Assembly: GCF_900142765.1 (NCBI RefSeq)
Contig: NZ_FRCB01000004.1
Span: 186,001 to 250,000 of the forward strand
From: Roseovarius litoreus
GTDB taxonomy: Bacteria; Pseudomonadota; Alphaproteobacteria; Rhodobacterales; Rhodobacteraceae
Length of the DNA: 64,000 bases
Reading direction: 5' to 3'
Part shown: positions 17,127 through 26,486 of the stretch, in pieces
Numbering within the stretch: position 1 is the first letter of the stretch
Layout of the letters: each line of letters begins with the position of its first letter
Made by a program: the position numbers and the translations under genes
The notes under the pieces: generated by a model
What the model saw: only the letters and a program-made list of their open reading frames with translations
Told to the model about the DNA's origin: nothing
The model's database searches: none

Positions 17127-19046
17127 ATGGAAGGCTTTCTGTTTCAGGCCACGATATTTCTGGCCGCCGCCGTCATCGCCGTGCCTCTGGCGGCGCGGCT
17201 GGGGCTGGGATCGGTGCTGGGCTATCTGGCCGCTGGCATCCTGATCGGGCCGGTGCTTGGCCTTGTCGGCGGGTATGAAACCATCGAGTTGCAGCATTTC
17301 GCCGAATTCGGCGTGGTGATGATGCTGTTCCTCATCGGCCTCGAGCTCGAGCCGCGTGCCCTTTGGGACATGCGCCACCGGCTTCTGGGCCTTGGCGGGC
17401 TGCAGATCACCCTGACCACCGCTGCCGTGATGGGCGGCGCGATGTGGTTCGGCCACCCATGGAGCATCTCTCTCACCGTCGGTCTGGTCTTTGCGCTGTC
17501 CTCCACGGCGATCGTCCTGCAAACCCTCAGCGAAAAGGGGCTGATGCAAACCGGCGGCGGGCGCTCGGCCTTCTCGGTGCTGCTGACGCAGGACATTGCC
17601 GTGATCCCGATGCTGGCGCTTCTGCCGCTGCTCGCCCTGCCCAAATCCCCCGAGATGGTCATGGGCGAGGCGCTGCAGCGCATGAACGGCACCGCCCCCG
17701 CCGCAAAGCCCGAGGCCGGCGCCCATGCCGCCGCCGCCTCCTTCATCGAAAGCCTGCCGGGATGGGGGGCCACGCTCGTCACCATCGGCGCTGTCGTCGC
17801 CATCATCCTGACCGGCATCTATCTCACCCGGCCCGTGTTCCGCTTCATCCACGCCGCCCGCCTGCGCGAGATGTACACCGCTCTGGCGCTGCTGATCGTG
17901 GTGGGCATCGCCTTCCTGATGAACCTCGTGGGCCTCTCCCCGGCGCTTGGCGCGTTTCTGGCGGGCGTCGTTCTGGCCAACTCGGAATTCCGGCACGAGC
18001 TGGAAAGCGATATCGCCCCCTTCAAGGGGCTGTTGCTGGGGCTGTTCTTCATTACCGTGGGGGCTGGCATCAACTTCGAGGTGCTGGCGCGCGCGCCCTT
18101 CACCGTGATCGGCATCGCGCTGGCGCTGATCGTGCTCAAGGGCGCGATCCTGTTTTTCCTCGGCCTTGCCTTCCGCCTGCGCGGCCGCAACCTGTGGCTC
18201 TTCACGCTGTCACTGGCACAGGCGGGCGAATTCGGCTTCGTGCTGATCTCCTTTTCCGGCCAGATCCATGCCCTGCCCCCGTCGATGACGGAAATCCTTC
18301 TGCTGATCGTGGCGCTGACCATGCTCATCACGCCGCTGCTCTTCATCCTCTATGACTGGCTTTCCAGCCGGATGGAGGATGTCGCCGAACCGCAGGAACC
18401 CGACCATATCGACGAACAGGCGCCCGTCATCATCGCGGGCATCGGTCGCTTCGGGCAGATCGTCAACCGGCTGGTGCGCTCGAGCGGCTTCAACACCGTG
18501 GTTCTCGATCACGACCTGAACGCCATTCAGCGCATGCGCCGTTTCGGGATCAAGGGCTTCTTCGGCGACCCAACCCGGCCCGAACTGCTCCATGCCGCAG
18601 GGCTGGCCCACGCCAAGGTGCTCGTCGCCGCCCTCGACAACCCTGAGGCCACGACCCGCCTTGTCGCCTTCGCCCGCCGCGAACGCCCCGACCTGCACAT
18701 CATCGCCCGTGCCCGCGACCGCACCCATGTGTTCCGGCTCTACAAGGCCGGGGCAGATGACATCGTGCGCGAACTCTTCGACAGCTCCCTGCGCGCGGGC
18801 CGTTACGTGCTCGAGAATCTGGGCCTCACCGAATTCGAAGCCGCCGAGCTGGAAAAGACCTTCTACCATCACGACCGCCAGTCAGTCCGCGATCTGGCCG
18901 CCCTCTGGGATCCCGAGATTCCCACAATCCGGAACGCCGCCTATATCGAACGCGCCCGGGCGCTCGAACGCGAGTTGGAAACCATGCTCCTGTCGCAATT
19001 GGAAGAGACCGCCGAGCCACCGGACAAGGACCCGCGCGACGGGTGA
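17127..19046 (+). CDS. CPA2-family potassium/proton antiporter with TrkA-N domain (KefB/C type)
   Basis: A 639-residue inner-membrane antiporter. Residues 1-400 form about 12 membrane helices of the Na/H exchanger type (GSVLGYLAAGILIGP, GVVMMLFLIGLELEP, SPALGAFLAGVVLANS, LAQAGEFGFVLISF). Residues from about 430 are a cytoplasmic Rossmann TrkA-N domain (VIIAGIGRFGQIVNRLVR, FFGDPTRPELL). This is the KefB/KefC layout that expels K+ in exchange for H+, gated by nucleotide or glutathione adducts. A Pro/Ala-rich loop near 190-210 replaces part of a helix hairpin. The first ATG of the membrane domain (17127) was chosen; its ribosome binding site is weak. Confidence 0.9.
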   Translation: MEGFLFQATIFLAAAVIAVPLAARLGLGSVLGYLAAGILIGPVLGLVGGYETIELQHFAEFGVVMMLFLIGLELEPRALWDMRHRLLGLGGLQITLTTAAVMGGAMWFGHPWSISLTVGLVFALSSTAIVLQTLSEKGLMQTGGGRSAFSVLLTQDIAVIPMLALLPLLALPKSPEMVMGEALQRMNGTAPAAKPEAGAHAAAASFIESLPGWGATLVTIGAVVAIILTGIYLTRPVFRFIHAARLREMYTALALLIVVGIAFLMNLVGLSPALGAFLAGVVLANSEFRHELESDIAPFKGLLLGLFFITVGAGINFEVLARAPFTVIGIALALIVLKGAILFFLGLAFRLRGRNLWLFTLSLAQAGEFGFVLISFSGQIHALPPSMTEILLLIVALTMLITPLLFILYDWLSSRMEDVAEPQEPDHIDEQAPVIIAGIGRFGQIVNRLVRSSGFNTVVLDHDLNAIQRMRRFGIKGFFGDPTRPELLHAAGLAHAKVLVAALDNPEATTRLVAFARRERPDLHIIARARDRTHVFRLYKAGADDIVRELFDSSLRAGRYVLENLGLTEFEAAELEKTFYHHDRQSVRDLAALWDPEIPTIRNAAYIERARALERELETMLLSQLEETAEPPDKDPRDG

Positions 19047-19152
19047 TCCCGGCGCGATTTCGCGGGTTTGCGTACGGAAGGGACACAATTTTCGGAATCA
19101 GGGCCGGGTTTCGTCCTGAACGCGTGTAGGATTATGACGAAACCTACACAAC

Positions 19153-20169
19153 TCACCTGTCCGAAACACCCGCCTCCGCAAAGCTCGCCATGCCCGAATG
19201 ACAGGCCAGCGCGGCCTTCAGAATGCCCACCGCAAGCGTGCCGCCCGACCCTTCGCCAAGCCGCATGCCCAAGGACAGGATCGGCTCTTTTCCAAGCCTT
19301 TCCAATAGCTTGGGATGTGCGACTTCGGCGCTGACATGGCCTGCGACCGCATGATCCAGCGCCCCGGGCTGCGCCGCATCAAGGCAAGCCGCCGCCGCGC
19401 CACAGATAAAACCGTCCAGAATCAAGGGGATACGCAAGACCCGCGCGCGCACCATCGCGCCCGCCATCGCCGCCAACTCCCTGCCACCCAGACAGCGCAG
19501 GGTCTCCAGACCGTTGTTTTTGCACGCTTTATTGGCCTCGACCGCGCGTGTCACAACCTCCGCCTTGTGGGCAAGCGCGTCCCCGTCCACCCCGGTTCCG
19601 CGCCCCGTCCACTCTTGCGCCGTCCCCCCGAACACCGCCAGCGCAATCGCCGCCGCACTGGTCGTGTTGCCGATTCCCATCTCTCCGACAACCAGCAAAT
19701 CCGCTTTCTTATCAACGGCTTGCCAGCCAATTTGCAGCGCCTCGACCAGCTCCACCTCGGTCATTGCCGGCCCTTGGGTGATGTCATTCACCGGCTGATC
19801 CAGCCTCAGCGCATGCACATCCATCCGCGCCCCGACCGTCTCCGCCAACTGGTTCACAGCCGCCCCCCCGGCTTTAAAATTCGCCACCATCTGCGCCGTC
19901 ACCTCGGGCGGGAAAGCCGAGACGCCTTGCACCGTAACTCCATGATTTCCGGCGAAAACTATGGTCTGCGGGGCTGTGATGCTGGCCCTTGGATCACCAC
20001 GCCAGGCGCAATACCACGCCGCCAATTCCTCCAACCGCCCAAGCGATCCCGGTGGTTTGGTCAACTGCGCATCGCGCGCATGGGCGGCCTGTCGCGCCCC
20101 CTCGTCAGGCGCGGGAAGCCCTTGAAGAATATCGGAAAATTCAGCCAGATCGCTAAACTCTTGGCGCAT
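19153..20169 (-). CDS. cobT: nicotinate-nucleotide--dimethylbenzimidazole phosphoribosyltransferase
   Basis: CobT (338 residues) makes alpha-ribazole phosphate from DMB and nicotinate mononucleotide for the lower ligand of cobalamin. Family blocks are clear: [19 protein letters not shown] near residue 38, [43 protein letters not shown], and the C-terminal [19 protein letters not shown], which holds the catalytic Glu. It is divergent from cobS with only 44 nt between start codons. No cobalamin riboswitch fits in that gap. Confidence 0.96.
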   Translation of the reverse strand: MRQEFSDLAEFSDILQGLPAPDEGARQAAHARDAQLTKPPGSLGRLEELAAWYCAWRGDPRASITAPQTIVFAGNHGVTVQGVSAFPPEVTAQMVANFKAGGAAVNQLAETVGARMDVHALRLDQPVNDITQGPAMTEVELVEALQIGWQAVDKKADLLVVGEMGIGNTTSAAAIALAVFGGTAQEWTGRGTGVDGDALAHKAEVVTRAVEANKACKNNGLETLRCLGGRELAAMAGAMVRARVLRIPLILDGFICGAAAACLDAAQPGALDHAVAGHVSAEVAHPKLLERLGKEPILSLGMRLGEGSGGTLAVGILKAALACHSGMASFAEAGVSDR

Positions 20170-20213
20170 CCGCTCCCCCGTTGCATCATCTACGCGACCT
20201 GTGTATCGCAGCG

Positions 20214-21005
20214 ATGAACACGGACGCAGCCGAAAAAGGCCCCGAATTGAGAAAAAACGACCAAGCCCTTGTCAAAGCTTCGGATTTTGCGCTCGCCCTG
20301 GCGCTTCTGACGCGTTTGCCGGTGCATGTGTCCAGCTTCGAGCGTGGCGCCCGCGCCGCATGGGCCTATCCGCTGGTTGGACTGGTCTTGGGCGGACTGG
20401 CGGCGACGGCGGGCTTTATTGGCCATTGGCTTGGCTTTGACGCAGCGATCAACGCATTGATTTCCTTGGCTGTTCTTGTCGTTCTTACCGGTGCGATGCA
20501 TGAAGACGGGCTGGCCGATACGGCCGATGGGTTCTGGGGCGGATGGGATCCCGCCCGCCGGCTCGAGATCATGAAGGACAGTCATATCGGCGCCTATGGC
20601 GTGATTGCCCTTTTCTTCGGTTTATCAGCACGTTGGCTCGCGCTCTGGATGCTGTACGAGGCCAGCCTCGCCGCCGCCTTCACCGGCCTTATTGCCGCTG
20701 CGATCCTGTCCCGCGCGGTCTTGCCCGCCCTGATGGCCAGCTTGCCAAACGCCCGCGCATCGGGCCTGTCGCACAGTACGGGTCGCTGCCCGGCCAGGAC
20801 CGCATGGCTCGCAGCCGGGCTAAGTATCGGATTTTCGTTTCTTTTATTAGGCGCGTCGGTCGTTGGCGCTGCCGCACTTGCCGTGATTGCAGGCCTCGCA
20901 ATGGCGCGCATCGCCCGGGCCAAGATCTGCGGTCAGACGGGCGATGTCTTGGGCGCCACGCAGCAAGTCACTGAAATAGTGATCCTTTTCACGCTCATCG
21001 CATAG
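20214..21005 (+). CDS. cobS: adenosylcobinamide-GDP ribazoletransferase (cobalamin synthase)
   Basis: CobS (263 residues) is the integral membrane enzyme that joins adenosylcobinamide-GDP and alpha-ribazole (phosphate) in the last steps of B12 assembly. The acidic signature [16 protein letters not shown] near residue 100 and the [15 protein letters not shown] stretch are diagnostic, and several hydrophobic helices follow. Its partner cobT is divergent. The N-terminal 20 residues before [14 protein letters not shown] are extra and polar. A bidirectional terminator ends the gene. Confidence 0.94.
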   Translation: MNTDAAEKGPELRKNDQALVKASDFALALALLTRLPVHVSSFERGARAAWAYPLVGLVLGGLAATAGFIGHWLGFDAAINALISLAVLVVLTGAMHEDGLADTADGFWGGWDPARRLEIMKDSHIGAYGVIALFFGLSARWLALWMLYEASLAAAFTGLIAAAILSRAVLPALMASLPNARASGLSHSTGRCPARTAWLAAGLSIGFSFLLLGASVVGAAALAVIAGLAMARIARAKICGQTGDVLGATQQVTEIVILFTLIA

Positions 21006-21012
21006 GCCGATT

Positions 21013-21042
21013 AAAAAAGCCGCGCCCTGATGGGCGCGGCTT
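21013..21042. terminator. bidirectional rho-independent terminator between cobS and carD
   Basis: A perfect 11-bp stem (AAGCCGCGCCC at 21017-21027 with 21032-21042) and a TGAT loop. The six A at 21013-21018 give a T-run for the minus-strand carD gene; the plus side has only TTGATTT. It separates two convergent genes and should work best for carD. Confidence 0.88.
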
Positions 21043-21063
21043 GATTTCGTGAAACGGTTATTC

Positions 21064-21573
21064 TCACGCCGCGCGTGACACCAGCACTTCATCCACCTTC
21101 TTGGCAGCCTGCACCTCGTCTCCGCCGCTCACAGCGGCGACTTCGCGTGTCAGACGCTCGAGCGCCGCTTCGTAAAGCTGCCGTTCGGAATAGCTTTGCT
21201 CGCGCTGATCGTCGGTGCGGTGCAGGTCACGCACGACCTCGGCAATCGCGATCAGGTCACCCGAATTGATCTTCTGTTCGTATTCCTGCGCCCGCCGCGA
21301 CCACATCGCGCGCTTGACCTTGGCCTTGCCTTTCAACGTGGACATGGCCTTGGACACCACATCAGGGCTCGAAAGGCTGCGCATGCCGACTTCGACGGCC
21401 TTGTTCGTCGGCACGCGGAGTGTCATCTTGTCCTTCTCGAAGGAAATGACGAACAATTCCAGCGTGATACCGGCAATTTCCTGTTCCTCGATCGATACGA
21501 TCTGCCCGACCCCGTGTGCAGGGTAGACAACATAATCGTCTGGGCGGAACTCGGATTTCTTAGATTTGCTCAT
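21064..21573 (-). CDS. carD: CarD/CdnL family transcriptional regulator
   Basis: A 169-residue CarD-type protein that binds the RNA polymerase beta subunit and stabilises open complexes, usually at rRNA and growth genes. The N-terminal RNAP-interaction domain begins FRPDDYVVYPAHGVGQIVSI and contains ISFEKDKMTLRVPTNKA. The C-terminal helical DNA-binding part includes AMWSRRAQEYEQKINSGD. The start at 21573 follows GAGGAAG on the minus strand. It is monocistronic, with a terminator shared with cobS. Confidence 0.93.
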   Translation of the reverse strand: MSKSKKSEFRPDDYVVYPAHGVGQIVSIEEQEIAGITLELFVISFEKDKMTLRVPTNKAVEVGMRSLSSPDVVSKAMSTLKGKAKVKRAMWSRRAQEYEQKINSGDLIAIAEVVRDLHRTDDQREQSYSERQLYEAALERLTREVAAVSGGDEVQAAKKVDEVLVSRAA

Positions 21574-21735
21574 TCGGATCTTCCTCAAAAGCAGCCAGTC
21601 TCTTGACACAACAATCACTGCCCAAGGGCCATGGGGCCGGTGAGACACGTGTATCGCAGGGAAACCATCTCCTGACGGTTTGGTCGGAGTATGGAGAACG
21701 GGCAGCTATCTTCATTTGTCATATAACCATAGCAT

Positions 21736-21760
21736 AAAAATACGGCATTCGGAAGTGCCG
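21736..21760 (-). terminator. rho-independent terminator after fdxA
   Basis: On the minus strand a 7-bp stem (21743-21749 with 21754-21760, one G:U pair) closes a UCCG (UNCG-type) tetraloop and is followed by TATTTTTATG. It lies 117 nt after the fdxA stop codon. The rest of 21574-21876 has no gene that I can support. Confidence 0.7.
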
Positions 21761-21876
21761 CACATACGAGGCCCGCTGTCACACTTGATTTATGAGGATA
21801 TTCATGGAGATACGAGCCAAAGCTCGCTCCACTTCACGGGTAGCCCAACCTTCATGCACCGAATCGCAGGTGCGGG

Positions 21877-22215
21877 TCAGCCGCCCTCGCCGGGCTTTTC
21901 CGAGAAATACTTCTCAAGCTTGCCCTCTTCGCCGTCACGCTCTTCCGCGTCGGGCATCTGGTCTTTCTTCGTGATGATGACGGGCCACATTTCGGAGTAT
22001 TTGCGATTGAACTCGACCCATTTTTCCATGTCCGGCTCGGTATCGGGTCGGATCGCATCCGCAGGGCATTCCGGCTCGCAGACGCCACAGTCAATGCATT
22101 CGTCAGGATGGATGACCAGCATGTTTTCGCCTTCGTAGAAACAATCCACGGGGCACACCTCGACACAATCGGTGTACTTGCAGGCGATGCAGTTGTCCGT
22201 CACGACATAGGTCAT
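21877..22215 (-). CDS. fdxA: seven-iron ferredoxin FdxA
   Basis: A 112-residue ferredoxin with one 3Fe-4S and one 4Fe-4S cluster. The first motif is [20 protein letters not shown], where the central Cys is part of the Azotobacter-type 3Fe-4S pattern; the second is [12 protein letters not shown]. The long C-terminal extension ([19 protein letters not shown]) is typical of FdxA. It acts as a low-potential electron carrier in the cytoplasm. It follows the S4 gene on the same strand with a 52-nt gap. Confidence 0.95.
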   Translation of the reverse strand: MTYVVTDNCIACKYTDCVEVCPVDCFYEGENMLVIHPDECIDCGVCEPECPADAIRPDTEPDMEKWVEFNRKYSEMWPVIITKKDQMPDAEERDGEEGKLEKYFSEKPGEGG

Positions 22216-22267
22216 ATGGGTCTCTCGGCTTTTATTTTCACCGCACCAAGTAATCCAGCCTCGCCGA

Positions 22268-22669
22268 TCAATCAAGCGTATCCGGTCGGTTCAGATCGAG
22301 TTTGCGACGATCTCGCTTGGTCGGACGACCCTTTCCCTCAAACTTGGGCGACGCGGGAATATCTGACCGCTCTTCTTGCGGGCTCATATCCTCGTAAAGC
22401 GTTGCCGCCTCGGGGGCCGGTCCGCGCCTCTCGCCGATAGCGACGATACGGATCACCCGGATCCGGCTCGCCTGGGGAAATGTCAGCACATCGCCCGGGA
22501 CGACGGCATGCGCCGGCTTGGACACTTTCTCGCTATTGACCCGGACATGACCACCAGAGACGAGCTTTGCCGATATGCCGCGCGTCTTGAAAAAGCGCGC
22601 GTGCCACAACCATTTATCCAGCCGGATTTTCCCTGGTCGCGGCTCCAAATCGGCGGATCGCCCGCTCAA
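22268..22669 (-). CDS. RNA-binding S4 domain protein (Hsp15-like)
   Basis: A 133-residue protein with a single S4 RNA-binding domain ([20 protein letters not shown], then [20 protein letters not shown]) and a basic tail ([14 protein letters not shown]). It resembles Hsp15, which binds stalled 50S subunits carrying nascent chains. The TTG start overlaps the TGA stop of the helicase gene by 4 nt (TTGA), so translation is coupled; an AAGG site lies just upstream. Linkage to an RNA helicase supports a role in RNA or ribosome metabolism. Confidence 0.85.
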   Translation of the reverse strand: MSGRSADLEPRPGKIRLDKWLWHARFFKTRGISAKLVSGGHVRVNSEKVSKPAHAVVPGDVLTFPQASRIRVIRIVAIGERRGPAPEAATLYEDMSPQEERSDIPASPKFEGKGRPTKRDRRKLDLNRPDTLD

Positions 22670-25542
22670 CCCTTGCCCTTCAGCCCCATCAAGGCCGCGG
22701 CAAAGGGATTGTCCGGGTCGATCTGATCCTTCTTGCGCTCGGGCCGTGCGGCAAAGGTCTTGGGCCCGCTTTCGGCACGCGGCTTGCCCCGGTTGGGTTT
22801 GCCGCTCTTGGCGCCACCCTTGCCAGAAGGTTTGCCACCTGCCGCCTTGGGTTTGCCGCGCTGATCGGGACGCGCACGCGCAGCGCGGCCTGCCCAGGTA
22901 AAGGTGTAGAACACCTCGGTTTCCGGGGCTGCGGCGGCGGTGTCGGGGGCCTCTCCCGGCATAATCTCGGTCTCGGTTGCGGCCGGAATATCCGCCGCGA
23001 CCTCGGGCTGCTCTGACGGCTCGGCCGCAATCGGTGCCGCGCCATCGTCGGGGATGGCGTTCACAATGTCTTCCGCAGTGGCCGCAGCGGCGGCAGGATC
23101 GGTTTCGGCATGTTCCGCCTGCTCTGCCGGGGCCTGCGCGAGGGCCTGATCCACCGGCTTGACCTTCTCGCGCTCGGCACGCTCGGCCTTGTATCCAAGG
23201 CCTTCCATGAGGTCGGCGAACTGTTCGAGGGTCATCCCCGTGATCGACAGCATGTCCGGCGTGGCCTCGAACCCGGCCCGGCTGTCTTCGCCGCGCAGCA
23301 TGTCGGCCAGACGTTCCAGCATGTCGATACGGATCGCACGTTCGCCTGCCGCGCGGTAGCCTGCCATCGCGTGATACCCGCGCGGCACGGCGCCGGGGCC
23401 ACCCGCAGGGACCGTCACCAGACCCGGCGGCGGCGCTTCGGGAAATTCATCAAGACCTTGCGCAAGCGACCACAGCAAAAGACGCAGCCGCGTCGGCGCG
23501 GGCTTGAGCAACAAGGGCATGAAGACGGTGAACTGACCAAATCGGACGCCATGCTTGCGCAGCGCGCCACGGGCGTCCTGATCCAAGGATTTGACATCCT
23601 CGGCCACGTCGCCGCGCGGGACGATGCCGAAATTCTCGACCAGTCGGAATCCGAACCCCCGTGCCATCCCGGTCAGGGTGTCGTCACGCTGGATGTTCAG
23701 CAAAGGCTCGAACAAGGTGGCGATCTTGCGGTCCATGAAATGCTGCAACCGGCGCTGGACCTTCTGCATGACATCCTCGCCGGCGACGTCATCGACAAAC
23801 GCCTCGACCTGCGGCTTGAGCGGATCGGAGCCGGCGACAAGCTTGCCCACCGCCTGCTCGCCCCACATCAGCCCGCCCTGTTCGGTGAAATCGATCTCGG
23901 TGTCGGGCGAATTGTAGAACCGATCCGCCCTCAGGTGGAACTGCGGGCTGAGCGCCTGAAGACTTGCTTGTCTCACGGCCTTTTCTTCCTGCCCGGCCAA
24001 AGCCCGGTCCTGAATGAAGCGGAATCCCTCAAGACGGCCGACAAATTCGCCCTCGACCGTCACATCACCGTTCTCGTTCACTTCGGCCACCATGGCTTCC
24101 TTCTGCTTGAGTCGGCGCAAAAGCACGGATGTGCGCCGATCCACAAATCTTTGGGTCAGACGCTCGTGCAGCGCATCCGACAGGCGGTCTTCTACCGCGC
24201 GCGTTTCGCCGCGCCAATGCGTTTCATCATCGACCCAGCCTTTTCGCTGCGCAACATACGTCCATGTGCGGATATAGGCGAGACGTTTCGACAATGTGTC
24301 AATGTCACCATCGGTCCGGTCGATCCGCTTGACCTGCCGGGCCAGCCAGTCGTCCGGAACCCTTCCCAGTTCGTGAAGATCGCAGAAGATCGTCTCGAGC
24401 AGGCTGGAATGTTCGGCATGGCTTATGCCGCGGAAATCCGGCACCCGGCACACATCCCACAACAGACGCACCGATGCCCCGTCACTGGCGCGCGCCCGCA
24501 CGGCGGCCACCTGAGCCAGCGACTTGAGAGCCCCAAGGTCATCGGCCTCACGCGCACGGGCAAGCCATTGGTCCTCAGGCTTGGCCTCGAGTGCGGCGAT
24601 CAGGGCGTCGATCTGTCCGAACGGCAGGTTGGCGTTGCGCCATTCGAGTTTGCGGATCGGGGTGAACCTGTGATCCATGATGGCGCGGGCCACCTCGTCC
24701 GACAACTCCGGCGCTTCGCCCGTGACGCCAAAGGTGCCGTGGCTCATGCCGCGACCGGCACGTCCGGCGATCTGCGCCAATTCATTGGGAGCAAGCGGGC
24801 GCATCCGGCGGCCATCGAACTTGGACAGCGACGAAAACGCGACATGGTCGATATCCAGATTGAGCCCCATGCCGATCGCATCGGTCGCCACCAGATAATC
24901 CACATCACCGTTTTGATAGAGCGCAACCTGTGCATTGCGCGTTCTGGGGCTGAGCGCGCCCATCACGACAGCAGCGCCGCCCTTCTGGCGTTTGAGCACT
25001 TCGGCGATGGCATACACATTATCAACAGAAAAGCCGACAATTGCACTTCTGGCGGGCATCTTGCTGATCTTTTTCGAACCTGAATAGGCCAGCTGGGACA
25101 TGCGCTCGCGGCTCAGAAATTCCACGCCCGGCACCAGCGCCGCAATCGCGCTGCGCATGGTGGCCGCACCCAGAAACTGCGTCTCCTTCAGTCCGCGCAT
25201 CCGCAGCAGACGGTCGGTAAAGACATGGCCACGTTCGGGATCGGCGCAGAGCTGGATTTCATCGATCGCGACGAAATCCGCGCCCAACCCCTCGGGCATC
25301 GCTTCGACGGTGCAGACCCAGTATTGCGTGCGCTCGGGCACGATGCGTTCCTCGCCGGTGACAAGCGCCACCACGGATGGCCCGCGCGCCCTGACGATCC
25401 GGTCATAGACCTCGCGCGCAAGAAGGCGCAGGGGCAGACCGATGATACCTGTGCGATAGCCCAGCATCCGCTCGATCGCGAAATGCGTCTTGCCGGTATT
25501 GGTGGGGCCGAGAACCGCAAGGGTTCTTGACTGCTCGGTCAT
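22666..25542 (-). CDS. SUV3-like superfamily 2 RNA/DNA helicase
   Basis: A 958-residue helicase related to mitochondrial SUV3. Walker A is LGPTNTGKTHFA near residue 11, the Walker B box is FVAIDEIQLCADPERGHVF near 91, and the second RecA domain has VDYLVATDAIGMGLNLDI and ELAQIAGRAGRGMSHG. The C-terminal 200 residues are Ala/Glu-rich and then Lys/Gly/Pro-rich (GKPSGKGGAKSGKPNRGKP), a likely disordered nucleic-acid-binding tail. SUV3 works with RNA-degrading enzymes; the bacterial partner is not known. It heads a coupled unit with the S4 gene. Confidence 0.85.
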   Translation of the reverse strand: MTEQSRTLAVLGPTNTGKTHFAIERMLGYRTGIIGLPLRLLAREVYDRIVRARGPSVVALVTGEERIVPERTQYWVCTVEAMPEGLGADFVAIDEIQLCADPERGHVFTDRLLRMRGLKETQFLGAATMRSAIAALVPGVEFLSRERMSQLAYSGSKKISKMPARSAIVGFSVDNVYAIAEVLKRQKGGAAVVMGALSPRTRNAQVALYQNGDVDYLVATDAIGMGLNLDIDHVAFSSLSKFDGRRMRPLAPNELAQIAGRAGRGMSHGTFGVTGEAPELSDEVARAIMDHRFTPIRKLEWRNANLPFGQIDALIAALEAKPEDQWLARAREADDLGALKSLAQVAAVRARASDGASVRLLWDVCRVPDFRGISHAEHSSLLETIFCDLHELGRVPDDWLARQVKRIDRTDGDIDTLSKRLAYIRTWTYVAQRKGWVDDETHWRGETRAVEDRLSDALHERLTQRFVDRRTSVLLRRLKQKEAMVAEVNENGDVTVEGEFVGRLEGFRFIQDRALAGQEEKAVRQASLQALSPQFHLRADRFYNSPDTEIDFTEQGGLMWGEQAVGKLVAGSDPLKPQVEAFVDDVAGEDVMQKVQRRLQHFMDRKIATLFEPLLNIQRDDTLTGMARGFGFRLVENFGIVPRGDVAEDVKSLDQDARGALRKHGVRFGQFTVFMPLLLKPAPTRLRLLLWSLAQGLDEFPEAPPPGLVTVPAGGPGAVPRGYHAMAGYRAAGERAIRIDMLERLADMLRGEDSRAGFEATPDMLSITGMTLEQFADLMEGLGYKAERAEREKVKPVDQALAQAPAEQAEHAETDPAAAAATAEDIVNAIPDDGAAPIAAEPSEQPEVAADIPAATETEIMPGEAPDTAAAAPETEVFYTFTWAGRAARARPDQRGKPKAAGGKPSGKGGAKSGKPNRGKPRAESGPKTFAARPERKKDQIDPDNPFAAALMGLKGKG

Positions 25543-25559
25543 GGCCGTCTCCGTTCAGG

Positions 25560-26126
25560 TCAGAGGCTGCGGCCGCCGATTTCCGGATCCAGCCGTTCCA
25601 TCGCCTCGGTTACGGCTTCGTGATGCGGATGTATAGCCAGAACACGGGAAAACGCCTCATGCGCCAGTTCCGGCTTGTTCACCTCTTCAAGGATGATCCC
25701 CAGGCCGTAAATCGCGTTGAAATGCCTGGGATTGATCGACAGGGCGCGTTCGATATCGGCCAGCGCCGGGCCATACAGCCCCACCCGCGAATAGGCCACC
25801 GAGCGCATGTGCCATCCTTCGGCGAAATCCGGCGCATGATCGGTCAGCGCTGTGAAATGCTCGATCGCGGCTGCCGAATCACCCGCCTCGAGCGCATTGC
25901 GCCCCCGCTTGAGCAACATATCCATCGCTGCGGACCCCGATTGCGTGAATTCATGCTCTATGTCGCGGGCGATGCGCCGGGCCTCTGCTTTTTCGTCGGC
26001 GGCGCGCAATGCCTCGAACAGCGTATCCAACCGCCCCGCATCCTGCGCGGATACAGGTAGGGAAAACATGACTAGAGCGGCAAATGCCGCGACGATACGG
26101 TTGAGGGATGGGTATATTGCGCTCAT
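25560..26126 (-). CDS. exported tetratricopeptide repeat protein
   Basis: A 188-residue protein with a signal peptide (IVAAFAALVMFSLPVSAQ) and about three TPR units in the mature part (AIEHFTALTDHAPDFAEGW, ADIERALSINPRHFNAIYG, AHEAFSRVLAIHPHHEAVT). It should act as a periplasmic protein-interaction module. It ends 17 nt from the helicase start on the same strand, so its promoter may drive the helicase and S4 genes too. It is divergent from the SCP2 gene; a 19-bp palindrome lies in the shared gap. Confidence 0.82.
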   Translation of the reverse strand: MSAIYPSLNRIVAAFAALVMFSLPVSAQDAGRLDTLFEALRAADEKAEARRIARDIEHEFTQSGSAAMDMLLKRGRNALEAGDSAAAIEHFTALTDHAPDFAEGWHMRSVAYSRVGLYGPALADIERALSINPRHFNAIYGLGIILEEVNKPELAHEAFSRVLAIHPHHEAVTEAMERLDPEIGGRSL

Positions 26127-26146
26127 AACAGATCTGAATGTAGCAA

Positions 26147-26165
26147 GTGTGAACGCGTTTCACAC
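26147..26165. promoter_or_regulatory. palindromic operator candidate in divergent promoter region
   Basis: GTGTGAA-cgcgt-TTCACAC: perfect 7-bp arms around a 5-bp centre, inside the 72-nt gap between the divergent TPR and SCP2 genes. This is a form often bound by dimeric HTH repressors. The cognate regulator is not identifiable. Confidence 0.5.
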
Positions 26166-26198
26166 CCCCTTACGCGCAAATCAGAAGGAAGTGATTGA

Positions 26199-26486
26199 AT
26201 GAGCGATATCATCGAGACGGCCGTGGCTGCCCTGAGCGAGAAGATGGACGGTGATTTCGACGGGTCCGCCAAATTCGTGATCGAAGACGAAGGTGCCATA
26301 ATGATTGACGAAAACGGTGTTCGCGCAGCCGACGAAGAGGCGGATGTGACGCTTACGGCGAGTGCCGATACGTTCCAGTCGATCCTCGAGGGGGATATGG
26401 ACCCGACAGCCGCATTCATGAGCGGGAAACTCACCGTGGATGGCGATATGGGCATGGCCATGAAGCTGGGAAGTCTGCTCGCCTGA
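26199..26486 (+). CDS. SCP2 sterol-binding domain protein
   Basis: A 95-residue stand-alone SCP2 domain: FDGSAKFVIEDEGAIMIDE, VTLTASADTFQSILEGDMDP and the closing AFMSGKLTVDGDMGMAMKLG are the conserved blocks. SCP2 folds bind lipids or acyl-CoA in a hydrophobic tunnel. Its TGA stop overlaps the ATG of the next gene (TGATG), so it is coupled to a lysophospholipase-like hydrolase, which suggests a shared lipid substrate. Confidence 0.9.
   Translation: MSDIIETAVAALSEKMDGDFDGSAKFVIEDEGAIMIDENGVRAADEEADVTLTASADTFQSILEGDMDPTAAFMSGKLTVDGDMGMAMKLGSLLA

Noticed and set aside
20170..20213. Cobalamin riboswitch between cobT and cobS
   Set aside because: The gap is only 44 nt and no B12-box can be seen.
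23110..25083. 657-codon plus-strand open frame opposite the helicase
   Set aside because: The minus strand carries intact helicase motifs; the plus frame has none.
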